Positions 1 through 8,596 of a stretch of DNA of 38,343 bases are shown here, one piece after another. Position numbers and translations under genes: made by a program. The stretch's first letter is position 1. Each line of letters starts with the position of its first letter. This stretch comes from Dehalococcoidales bacterium. GTDB taxonomy: Bacteria; Chloroflexota; Dehalococcoidia; Dehalococcoidales; RBG-16-60-22. The stretch spans positions 1-38,343 of the forward strand of contig JAFGOC010000118.1 in the NCBI GenBank assembly GCA_016926705.1, read 5' to 3'. Below the pieces are notes generated by a model. It made no database searches, was not told where the DNA came from, and saw only the letters and a program-made list of their open reading frames with translations.

Positions 1-890
1 TTAATTATTTCTTCAGCATTTTGCTCTCTTTTTTCCATCGTATCGTAACGCGGGTCGCTAATCCATTCCTCCTTGCCAATAGCTTTACAAAAGGGTGCCC
101 AGTATTCCTGGTTGGGGTGTACCATCATCATCCAGCGGTCTTTTGTTTTATAAGAATTATACATGGGGTTAGGATTACGACGCCTGTCCCAGATCTTTGG
201 CGGATAGCCGTATAAATTAACCTGGGTATCCAGTCCGAGAGTCCAGACAGCAGTGTGATATAGAGAGAGTTCGATAGCCTGACCTCTACCGGTCTTTTGC
301 CTGTAATACAGGGCGGCACAAATACCGCTGGTCATTTGGGCTGAAGCCACCATATCCATCATTCCCGGGCGCTGTATAGCCGGCGGAGTTTCAGGGTCGG
401 CGGTAACAAGCCCCATTGGGCCACCGTAAGACCAAGCGGCGACATAGTCATAGCCGCGGTCCCTGGCTTTAGGGCCTTTAGTACCATAGCCTGTTAGCAG
501 ACAATGGATTAAATCAGGGAATTTATCCTTGAGGTCCTTATAGGTCAGTTTGAATTTCTCCAGTACGTCAATGGAGTAATTGGTGACAAAGACATCGGCA
601 CCTTTAAGGAGTCTGTGCATCAACTCGAGACCTTTATCGTTGCTTAAATTAATGGCTACGCTCTTTTTGTTACGATTGAGGAACTCAAAATGTAGTTCAA
701 TTTCGCCGGCATTATTCTTGATGATAAGAGGTGTGCGGTTAAAGCTGACCAAACTCCGCTGCCAATCTCCCCAGAGAGGTTCGATCTTAATGACCTCGGC
801 ACCCCAATCTGCAAGTACAGCCGTGGTAGCTGGCATAGCTACCACCTGGTCGAAAGCAATTACTTTAACACCATCGAGTAATCCGGCCAA
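1..890 (-). CDS. CoA-transferase family III (CaiB/BaiF), 3' end outside window
   Basis: Minus frame open through the left edge, absent from the ORF track. Translation starts (TTG) LAGLLDGVKVIAFDQVVAMPATTAVLADWGAEVIKIEP..., with ...NRNKKSVAINLSNDKG... and ...FVTNYS..., typical of CaiB/BaiF. SD-like AAGGAAAGGGG upstream. Confidence 0.88.
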   Translation of the reverse strand, partial: MAGLLDGVKVIAFDQVVAMPATTAVLADWGAEVIKIEPLWGDWQRSLVSFNRTPLIIKNNAGEIELHFEFLNRNKKSVAINLSNDKGLELMHRLLKGADVFVTNYSIDVLEKFKLTYKDLKDKFPDLIHCLLTGYGTKGPKARDRGYDYVAAWSYGGPMGLVTADPETPPAIQRPGMMDMVASAQMTSGICAALYYRQKTGRGQAIELSLYHTAVWTLGLDTQVNLYGYPPKIWDRRRNPNPMYNSYKTKDRWMMMVHPNQEYWAPFCKAIGKEEWISDPRYDTMEKREQNAEEII

Positions 891-903
891 AACACCCCTT
901 TCC

Positions 904-1242
904 TTAATAATTAATAACCACTAACATCGTCACCGGTTTATTGGTCTTATTAATAATCTCCCGGCCCTCGTTAGGAGCGAGATAAAGCGAATCCATGGGA
1001 CCCAGAGTAACTTCTTCCTTTTTATTCTTTACCGTTAACTGACCGTCCAAAACGATATAAACCTTCTCGTTGGGATTATCTTCATACGCCCATTCAGCGC
1101 CACCACCAGGCAGGAAATAAGATAGACCCACCCAGAATTTCTGGATACCGGTTTCTTCCTTTCCCTGAAGACGCATAGCGGTCATATTAAAGTGTTTGGC
1201 GGCAGCGTAAGGTTTTACTTGAGACAAGCTGACCTTTTTCAT
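904..1242 (-). CDS. Small cupin-domain protein
   Basis: 112 aa; FLPGGGAEWAYEDNPNEKVYIVLDGQLTVKNKKEEVTLGPMDSLYLAPNEGREIINKTNKPVTMLVV matches the cupin_2 pattern. Confidence 0.8.
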   Translation of the reverse strand: MKKVSLSQVKPYAAAKHFNMTAMRLQGKEETGIQKFWVGLSYFLPGGGAEWAYEDNPNEKVYIVLDGQLTVKNKKEEVTLGPMDSLYLAPNEGREIINKTNKPVTMLVVINY

Positions 1243-1275
1243 ATTTCCTTCCTCTTCAATTATTCTCGCCCTCGT

Positions 1276-2085
1276 TCATTGCATGCCGTATTTATAAACG
1301 CGGTCAGGAACGTCATTCAAATCTTCCTCGTCGATAAAAGCAACCATCCGTACAATCGAGCCATCGCCCATATACCAGCGGATGGGAAAACCGGAGATTT
1401 TACAGCGCTTACCGACAACTTTGGCAATATCGCCTCCGACATTTTCCCAGCCGAGGATTCCGTTTCGCATTATAAGGTTATGGCACGGTTCCCACTCGGG
1501 AAAATCATCGATTACTTCATGCCCGCCGGACCATTGCTTATATTCTTCGAAAAGGTCTTTTCTTAAGGGACCGGGGCCGTGTGGACCGATTGCGGTATGC
1601 AGCGGATGGTCAAGCGCCTGCTGGTCAACCCCGACGGCTTTAGCTTTATGGGCGACAAACCATTCACCGGCTTCTTTGCCGAGCCCGGGCGAATAGCAAA
1701 AGTATTGTGTGTTGTCTCCCCAGTACTTGTTCCAGCCGGTATGGACGATGATAATATCGCCTTCTTTCATAGGCAGCTTTTTATTAGCAGCATCGAGGTC
1801 TTTAGCAGTGATCAATTCCCATTTCTGCTTGGGAATGTCCCAAATCACGGCATCGCCATAATAGCAGGTAAGCGGAATTTCATGGGTGAACCGGCCGCCC
1901 TCGAAAACATGCGCCGGCGAATCGGCGTGGGTAGTGCAGTGCATCGTCGTCGTCACATATTGCGAAAGCACGCCGGACTTCGCCATGTAATGCATCCTTT
2001 CAATCTTGACATCGGCAAAATACGGCCAGAGCGGACAGCCGCTGCCGAAAGGATGACTTAGATCTACCAGTACTTCCTTTCCCAT
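1276..2085 (-). CDS. Cyclase-family (PF04199-type) metal-dependent hydrolase
   Basis: 269 aa; LVDLSHPF..., HCTTHADSPAHVFEGG metal-binding motif, GDIIIVHTGW. Confidence 0.85.
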   Translation of the reverse strand: MGKEVLVDLSHPFGSGCPLWPYFADVKIERMHYMAKSGVLSQYVTTTMHCTTHADSPAHVFEGGRFTHEIPLTCYYGDAVIWDIPKQKWELITAKDLDAANKKLPMKEGDIIIVHTGWNKYWGDNTQYFCYSPGLGKEAGEWFVAHKAKAVGVDQQALDHPLHTAIGPHGPGPLRKDLFEEYKQWSGGHEVIDDFPEWEPCHNLIMRNGILGWENVGGDIAKVVGKRCKISGFPIRWYMGDGSIVRMVAFIDEEDLNDVPDRVYKYGMQ

Positions 2086-2124
2086 AATAGTACCTCCCGT
2101 TCTCTATATTAATTATTTACCACG

Positions 2125-2889
2125 CTACCAGGTGGTTACTCCACCATCAATGTAGAGAATCTGACCGGTAATAAAACTGGATGCATCGGAAGCGAAAAAT
2201 ATCGCGGGGCCGACGATATCTTCCGGGAGCGCCCATTTGCCCATCGGGATGCGGTCTTTCATCTGTTTGGCGTAAGCCGGGTCGGCTAAAGCGTTTTTAG
2301 TAAGGTCGGTCTCGACAATAGTCGGGGCTACGGCGTTGACCAGGACATTGCTTTTTGCCCATTCGCAGGCCAGCGTGCGGGTGAGCGTATCCACCGCGCC
2401 TTTACTGGGACAATATGCCGCGTATCCAGATGGTAAACCGTATCTGCCTCTGACGGACGAAAGGTTAATAATTCGTCCGCTTTTCTGTTTTAACATTACC
2501 CGGCCAACCGCCTGGCAGCAGATGAAGGTTCCTCGGGTGTTGATATCCATGACTTTCTGCCATTCATCAAGGGGGAAAGTATCAGCAGGCTTACGGATAG
2601 CCAGTCCGGCGGCGTTTACTAGGATATCAATACGACCGAAAGCTTTAACAACCTTGTCCGCCATATCATTGACCTGTTTTTCGTCGGTAATATCCGCAGT
2701 AACCGCCAATGACCCTTTCTTTTTAGCTTCAATCTGTTTTACAACCTCTTTCAATGCCTCGATATTCCGGCTAGCTACTGCGACATCGGCGCCGGCGTCC
2801 GCAAATCCTAAGGCGATAGCCTTACCGATACCGCCATGTCCACCGACCACCAGGGCTACCTTACCGCTTAAATCAAACATTTTACTCAT
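2125..2889 (-). CDS. SDR-family oxidoreductase
   Basis: 254 aa; GGHGGIGKAIA cofactor motif, NAAG, YCPSKGAVDTLTRTLACEWA, C-terminal ITGQILYIDGGVTTW. Confidence 0.93.
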   Translation of the reverse strand: MSKMFDLSGKVALVVGGHGGIGKAIALGFADAGADVAVASRNIEALKEVVKQIEAKKKGSLAVTADITDEKQVNDMADKVVKAFGRIDILVNAAGLAIRKPADTFPLDEWQKVMDINTRGTFICCQAVGRVMLKQKSGRIINLSSVRGRYGLPSGYAAYCPSKGAVDTLTRTLACEWAKSNVLVNAVAPTIVETDLTKNALADPAYAKQMKDRIPMGKWALPEDIVGPAIFFASDASSFITGQILYIDGGVTTW

Positions 2890-3283
2890 CTTTAACCCCT
2901 TGCTTTGACTATTTAGTTAGTTTATTTGTGCGGTTCTTTGTTTTGCTACCAGCATTTTCATGACACCTGGAAATATATTGGTGAAACTCATCTACACCCC
3001 CCAATAATTTTTGTATTATAAACAACAAACCTGTAACAAATAGAACGTTTAAAACAAAAAAGTACACTATAAAAGCATTATGAAATAAATTATTTACTTA
3101 ATTAAAACTTCATATTGCATATCATACTTGATTTATAATATGTGACAAGCTATGATTAGAAATGATATTATCTCTTTGAACTTTTGTCAAGCAAATGTTA
3201 GATTAGGTATATTATTAAGTTAGTTTTTTATCTGTATTAGTTCTAAATACTTAAACATATAATGAAGGAGGCAAAGTAATAAT

Positions 3284-3949
3284 ATGAACGAAGAAAAATT
3301 TCCTAAAGGATGGATAGTTGTCGACCATATAATCCCTGGTGTGACTGCGGAAATGCTCGACTGGTGGTGGGTGAATATGGAAAAAGGCTACGAGTTGTGG
3401 TGCCCTGAAGAACATAAGGGGTTCAAATGGGAGGTTAAGCCGCCCCTGGGTGGCCATATCGGTGCTGTCCAGATTGCCACCGAGAGTATTGATTACGGTC
3501 CCGTAATGAACCTCCGTATCGAATGGGTAGACCCTAACATCGGGACTCAAGAACAAAAAGATTTCTGGACTTATGAGCATCTTTTAACCGCAGGTACAAC
3601 CGGTGCTCAACCGGGTACGAAAGCCATGATTATGCTTTCCCATCAATGGGAAGCCATTCCCGGCGGATGCAAAATGCGTTCCTGCATGCATGGATTTCCA
3701 GAACCGCCACCAGGTAGTGGTCCTCCCCCGGGAAGTATTCCTCCCTCAGGCTCTGTAATGAAACACCCCAGCGGCAAAAAGCCGACCGGTGGAGGCTGGA
3801 GAACACATAATATTGCTGAAGTCAGCACTTTCAAAGCTTTCCTCCCGGCTTTATGGGGAATCTGGCAGGCGGTCACTGACCCAGCTATTAACCGGCATTG
3901 CTCTTTAAAAATCAAAAAAGAAGGTTCTAAGATAATATACGTTAAATAG
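3284..3949 (+). CDS. DAPG hydrolase / phloretin hydrolase (PhlG-like) family protein
   Basis: 221 aa; GVTAEMLDWWWVNMEKGYELWCPEEHKGFKW and C-terminal H-x3-E (THNIAEVSTFKAFLPALW) resemble the PhlG family; Pro/Gly-rich internal segment. Confidence 0.7.
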   Translation: MNEEKFPKGWIVVDHIIPGVTAEMLDWWWVNMEKGYELWCPEEHKGFKWEVKPPLGGHIGAVQIATESIDYGPVMNLRIEWVDPNIGTQEQKDFWTYEHLLTAGTTGAQPGTKAMIMLSHQWEAIPGGCKMRSCMHGFPEPPPGSGPPPGSIPPSGSVMKHPSGKKPTGGGWRTHNIAEVSTFKAFLPALWGIWQAVTDPAINRHCSLKIKKEGSKIIYVK

Positions 3950-3959
3950 GAGGTGAGAT

Positions 3960-4199
3960 ATGGCTTCACCAAAAACTTGGGTAAAGGGAATCAAAATAGA
4001 CTACGATAATTGCCAAGGCTGTAAAACCTGTATGAAAGCTTGTTTTGCAGACGTTATCCGCTGGGATGATACTGATGATAAGCCGATTGTTGCGTATCCA
4101 GAAGATTGCGTCTGGTGCCTTGCTTGTGAAGCCGCATGTCCAGTTCAATGCATAGAAGTAATTCCTAATATACCCGCACCTTTACGTTCATCATTTTAA
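3960..4199 (+). CDS. 4Fe-4S dicluster ferredoxin
   Basis: 79 aa; CQGCKTCMKAC and CVWCLACEAACPVQCIEV motifs. Confidence 0.9.
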   Translation: MASPKTWVKGIKIDYDNCQGCKTCMKACFADVIRWDDTDDKPIVAYPEDCVWCLACEAACPVQCIEVIPNIPAPLRSSF

Positions 4200-4230
4200 C
4201 CACCAATAACTAAACAAAAGGAGTAATATT

Positions 4231-5931
4231 TTGGCTAACATAAAAGAATCGGGTGAAGTTATTTCCACGGATGTATTAATCATCGGCGGTGGCATTGGCG
4301 GCCTGGTGACTGCTATAAAAGTGAAAGAGGAAGACCCGGATTTAGATGTCACAATTGTTGAAAAGCAGACTGCCGGCTGGGCAGGGAAGGCTACGAAAAT
4401 CGGCGGGATTTTAGCCTTTCTTTCACCGAATAATGATGCAGATAAATTCATGGAGTTTCAGGTCCGGAATTCCGGGTTTTATTTAAATGATCAGGAATTA
4501 CTTTTAAAATATATTCAGAGTTCTTACAAGGCAATTGAGGAATTCGGTGAGTTGGGTGCTAAATTAGCGCGAACTCCGGACGGTAAATTTGTCACTATTC
4601 CTACTTTCTGGGCTCCTGAATGGTCAATGACATTTATCGATATTGATTTAATGTTACCTATCATGGCTAAAGCCCGTAAGATGGGGACTAAATTTTTTAA
4701 TAAAATCCATATTGTCGACCTGCTGAAAAAGTCGAATAGAATTATCGGTGCTATAGGGTTTGATATTATTACTGGTCAATTCTACATCTTTAAATCTAAA
4801 GCTACCGTGTTAGCTAATGGTAGTTGTGGATATAAAATAAGGAGATTTTGGATTGCCGGCACCGGTGATGGAATTGCCGCAGCATATCGAGCTGGTGCCG
4901 AGATGAGAAACGCTGAATATGGTAATCTCTACGGTCATACTGTATGGCAGGATACTGATAGCGGCATGGTAGGCCATCAATTTCTGGTTAATGCCCAGGG
5001 CGAAAACTTATCGAAGAAATACCTACCTAATGAAGGGCCTACCGGTGTGTTCTTACCGGTGCAGTTAGCCGTTGGTCTGGAAAAAGAGGTGGCCGAAGGA
5101 AGAGGTCCAATATACTTCGCCCCACCTCCTTCAACCTCTCCATTCGGTGAAATGCGCGTTGACTTGCCAAAATTAAGTGAATGGTCGCGAAGAATGGCTG
5201 AAAAGGAAAAGAAGTATGGTTTACCTCCAGATGTCAAGCGGGCGATAGCAGTGCCTTTACATGGCGAAACCTCATGTATCAAAGTTGACCATGAAATGAA
5301 GACCAGCCTTGAAGGGCTATGGGCTATCGGGGACACCAGTTACGCTGGCTCGGCAGTAGCAGGAGCGGTGGCTTCGCCCCCAGGTGTTACACCGGGGTCA
5401 GGCATTATGTATGCGGCTATTAGCGCAGCATGGGCAGGACCTTCAGCCGCTCGCTATGCTAAAGTAACTCCATCAAATGCTATCAAAGATGTTGAAATAA
5501 AAGCCGTTAAGGATGAAATTTTTACCCCGCTGCGCCGTTCAAAAGGCTTTCCTCCATTAGATGCCATAGCAACGTTACAGGAAATAACTGCTCCGATAAA
5601 GTACAGTCTCCGCCGGAGTAAAAAACGCTTGGATGAAGCTATAACAAGGCTTGAAGAATTGAAAGAAAAAATGCTTACTTTAAGGGCGAAAGATTTCCAT
5701 TATCTAAGTAAATGCCACGAAATTAAAAGCATGGCCTTATGCGCCGAGCTAACATTCCGAGCGGCGTTGATGAGAGAAGAAAGTCGGGGGTTCCATTTCC
5801 GCGAAGATTATCCTAAACGTGATGATAAAAATTGGCTAAAGTGGATAATTCTTAAACAAGACGAGGGTAAGATGAAGCTTGTAACTCTACCGATACCAAT
5901 TAACAAGTATAAAATAAAACCAATTAACTAA
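4231..5931 (+). CDS. FAD-binding fumarate reductase/succinate dehydrogenase flavoprotein-like (AprA-like) protein
   Basis: 566 aa, TTG start with SD AAAGGAG; VLIIGGGIGGLVTAIKVKEEDPDLDVTIVEK dinucleotide-binding motif; LEGLWAIGDTSYAGSAVAGAVASPPGVTPGSG. Confidence 0.88.
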   Translation: MANIKESGEVISTDVLIIGGGIGGLVTAIKVKEEDPDLDVTIVEKQTAGWAGKATKIGGILAFLSPNNDADKFMEFQVRNSGFYLNDQELLLKYIQSSYKAIEEFGELGAKLARTPDGKFVTIPTFWAPEWSMTFIDIDLMLPIMAKARKMGTKFFNKIHIVDLLKKSNRIIGAIGFDIITGQFYIFKSKATVLANGSCGYKIRRFWIAGTGDGIAAAYRAGAEMRNAEYGNLYGHTVWQDTDSGMVGHQFLVNAQGENLSKKYLPNEGPTGVFLPVQLAVGLEKEVAEGRGPIYFAPPPSTSPFGEMRVDLPKLSEWSRRMAEKEKKYGLPPDVKRAIAVPLHGETSCIKVDHEMKTSLEGLWAIGDTSYAGSAVAGAVASPPGVTPGSGIMYAAISAAWAGPSAARYAKVTPSNAIKDVEIKAVKDEIFTPLRRSKGFPPLDAIATLQEITAPIKYSLRRSKKRLDEAITRLEELKEKMLTLRAKDFHYLSKCHEIKSMALCAELTFRAALMREESRGFHFREDYPKRDDKNWLKWIILKQDEGKMKLVTLPIPINKYKIKPIN

Positions 5932-5971
5932 GGCAATCTGGTCTTTAAACTGAATAGAAATTGGGAGAAAT

Positions 5972-6244
5972 ATGGAACATGTAAATTCCGTAGAACATTT
6001 TAATGCAGACGTGGCGGTTTTAGGAACCGGTGGCGCTGGAATGGCTGCGGCCATAACCGCCGCTGAAGGTGGAGCCAAAGTCATCGTTTTAGAAAAAAAC
6101 CTTTTCCAGGTGGGGCATCCAATACCCCCGGTCGGCTTTGGTTTTGCACTTACAACCGGACGTATCGCCGGTAAATCCGCTTTGGACTATTTGAAAAAAC
6201 TATTTTTAACGAAGTTAGGACTCAACAATGAAATTGAAAATTGA
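5972..6244 (+). pseudogene. Internally deleted flavoprotein remnant
   Basis: 90 aa ORF joins an N-terminal FAD motif (ADVAVLGTGGAGMAAAITAAEGGAKVIVLEKN) directly to a C-terminal flavoprotein tail (GFGFALTTGRIAGKSALDYLKK); the core is missing. Confidence 0.75.
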
Positions 6245-6419
6245 AGATTTTTGTATAAAATGCGGGATTTGTATTACACTGTATCCGTAATTATACGAAA
6301 TGGATTTTAATAAAGATCTGGTGCGGATAAAAATAAAGGAGATGCCACCAAAACTAGTTGAAAAGGCTAGGCAAAGTATTAAAGATTGTGCGGTAACTGC
6401 TATTCATTTAAAGAAATAA
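6228..6419 (+). pseudogene. Decayed single-cluster ferredoxin
   Basis: In-frame reading MKLKIEDFCIKCGICITLYP*LYEMDFNKDLVRIKIKEMPPKLVEKARQSIKDCAVTAIHLKK*; internal TAA, and the third Cys of the triad is followed by YP rather than CP. Confidence 0.75.
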
Positions 6420-6515
6420 TTCCGTGATTTCACTCTCTCCTTTACTTGATTTACATATAACGAATGTTCTAAGCTAAAAAGACGAGGCATATAAATTACC
6501 AAAATAAGGTGCAAA

Positions 6516-7019
6516 ATGAATAAAGCCAAGCAAGAAGGAATAAAAAAAAGCAGAATCTCAAAAAAAGATGATCCCGAAATTAATCTCCTTATCATACTTG
6601 ATCAAGCGCACAGTATCGTGAGTAGTGCAGTTGAGCTTGAACTCAAACATCTGCGACTTACCCAACCCCAGGTCAGAATTCTGAATATGCTTTCTCGAGA
6701 AAACAGGCCCGTCACGATAGACGAGTTGGTGAACTGGACTTTAAAAGAGTTCAATTCAGTTTCTACTCTCATTAATCGAATGGAAAAAAATGGATTGGTA
6801 AAGAAGTACAAAAAAAAGGGAGAATTGAAGAATTATATTACATTAACTGAAAAAGGTGATATCTTATATAATAAGAAAGTCACCGAACGCTCAATCCATC
6901 TGATATTTGGCAAACTTTCGGTCGAGGAAAAAAATCAACTTTACGACATATTGAAAAAAGTACGCGATACTACGCGTAATCTCCTGGGTTTGGATTTCAA
7001 ACCACCCTTTTTACCTTGA
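6516..7019 (+). CDS. MarR-family transcriptional regulator
   Basis: 167 aa; LTQPQVRILNMLSRENRPVTIDELVNWTLKEFNSVSTLINRMEKNGLVKKYKKKGELKNYITLTEKG, winged HTH. Confidence 0.88.
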   Translation: MNKAKQEGIKKSRISKKDDPEINLLIILDQAHSIVSSAVELELKHLRLTQPQVRILNMLSRENRPVTIDELVNWTLKEFNSVSTLINRMEKNGLVKKYKKKGELKNYITLTEKGDILYNKKVTERSIHLIFGKLSVEEKNQLYDILKKVRDTTRNLLGLDFKPPFLP

Positions 7020-7253
7020 TTTTGTCAGTTATACGTAAATAATATGTGTCTATCGGGAAAATGACTCCATTCCCCTTAAATGATGCCAACAAAGTTTTTA
7101 AAAAGGGGAATAAAAGATCTCGAAGTAACGAACACCGGAATATAACCAGTCAACCAGTTAATGATATTTCGTGTTTCAAGTAGAATTCGACCCTCCCCAC
7201 ACTCTATTCGTGGCGACTCGGACTATCCTAACTATAGGAGATACTAAAAGAGA

Positions 7254-7292
7254 TGCAAAAAGTTCTGTCTATTGTACAACTTGCTCTACCAA
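7254..7292 (-). repeat. tRNA-like intergenic repeat copy A
   Basis: Minus: TTGGTAGAGCAAGTTGTACAATAGACAGAACTTTTTGC. Confidence 0.6.
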
Positions 7293-7489
7293 GAACTACA
7301 AAGCTTAGGCTCATTAAAGCTTTTAAATACTTCCAGTAGCTCGCGAAAGCAGGCTTTTTATTTACCTTCTAACATAGAACCTATGGTCTCTACGTTAGCC
7401 CAACAAATAGCATATAGAAACCTGAATTATAAAATTACTCAAAAAGTGAATCTTTTTAGATCAAGTGCTTAAGGTTTGATAAAACTGGC

Positions 7490-8302
7490 TTAGTAGGTAG
7501 TTGTATTGGCATTCGGTCGATAAATTTCATCGCCCGGTTTTATGTCACCAAACCATCGCACAAAAGTAACATTGTATATCGACTTGACTATTAAATTAGC
7601 CAGTCCAAAGTTCATCTTAAATGCCTTTTGCGGGCATATCATATAGCAGTGATAGCATCGAATACACCGGTTTGCCAGTACGGGATACGGTTGTAAGGTT
7701 ATATTATCAACGGGACATTCCACAGCACACCGCTGGCACTGGTTACATCGGGATAGGTCTAATTTCGGTTCTGGCATAAGGAGACGCATCATGCCGTCAG
7801 AAATTGTCATTCCCACAATGTCGTAGAATCCCAGACCTGCCTTTAGCGCATCCTTTCGGCTTCCAGTCAGTGTGTTGGGATAGCTTGCCGAAATATGTTC
7901 AGCGACAGCTGTAGCAAACTGCGCCGCTTCAGCTAAATCTTCGGCATTAGGACGCCCCGGGAACCTTCCATCAATACATTTAGCGGGATAGCGCACTTCT
8001 CCGCGAGCCAGAAAACCACCTACTAGAAATGCTCCGCGGTTGCGCAACTCATAGGTCATATCATATAGGACTCTTCCCGGACAACCACCTGATGTCGCAA
8101 TGACAAAAGACCGCTGGCCGTTCAACAACGGTAGACTACTCAAGAATTTTTTAACCGGCGTTGGTGCCTGGCTTACATAGCAAGGAGTGGCTATCCCAAA
8201 TAAATCAGCACTGGTTACATTATGGAGGCTGGCCTTTTTAAGGGGTATTACTTCCACTGTATGCCCTGCCTGCCCAAATGCATTGGCCATAGCTTCGGTC
8301 AC
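7490..8302 (-). CDS. EFR1-like flavodoxin/4Fe-4S ferredoxin fusion
   Basis: 270 aa; flavodoxin-like N-terminus, two Cys clusters CNQCQRCAVECP and CIRCYHCYMICP. The flavodoxin fold extends upstream of the listed ATG (ITLVYLSQTGNTRKVTEAM). Confidence 0.82.
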   Translation of the reverse strand: MTEAMANAFGQAGHTVEVIPLKKASLHNVTSADLFGIATPCYVSQAPTPVKKFLSSLPLLNGQRSFVIATSGGCPGRVLYDMTYELRNRGAFLVGGFLARGEVRYPAKCIDGRFPGRPNAEDLAEAAQFATAVAEHISASYPNTLTGSRKDALKAGLGFYDIVGMTISDGMMRLLMPEPKLDLSRCNQCQRCAVECPVDNITLQPYPVLANRCIRCYHCYMICPQKAFKMNFGLANLIVKSIYNVTFVRWFGDIKPGDEIYRPNANTTTY

Positions 8303-8596
8303 TTTGCGGGTATTACCTGTCTGAGATAAGTATACTAGCGTTATATTAATTTTGTACCGCCATATTTTACTGTACTCAGATTATAGACATTTGAATTCCA
8401 GGGTGCAAGTTAGTTATAGCGCACTAGGGCGTCTTGGCGGAGGCTTTTTTGTCGGAGGGAGACCCGCGAGCCGGAGGTCGCTGATTCAAATCCAACTCCC
8501 ATTCTACTTCCTGCCTGTAAAAGTATATTAAGAAGTCAGCTGATTGTCCAAATTCTTTATTTTATCCTCAAGAAATTGGTTAAGATGATGGATATA

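Noticed and set aside
6288-6290. TAA readthrough in the small ferredoxin
   Set aside because: No known recoding of TAA fits, and an additional conserved Cys is lost, so pseudogene decay is simpler.
7272-7472. 66-aa ORF on the plus strand
   Set aside because: Overlaps the tRNA-like repeat, no SD or recognisable domain; likely spurious.
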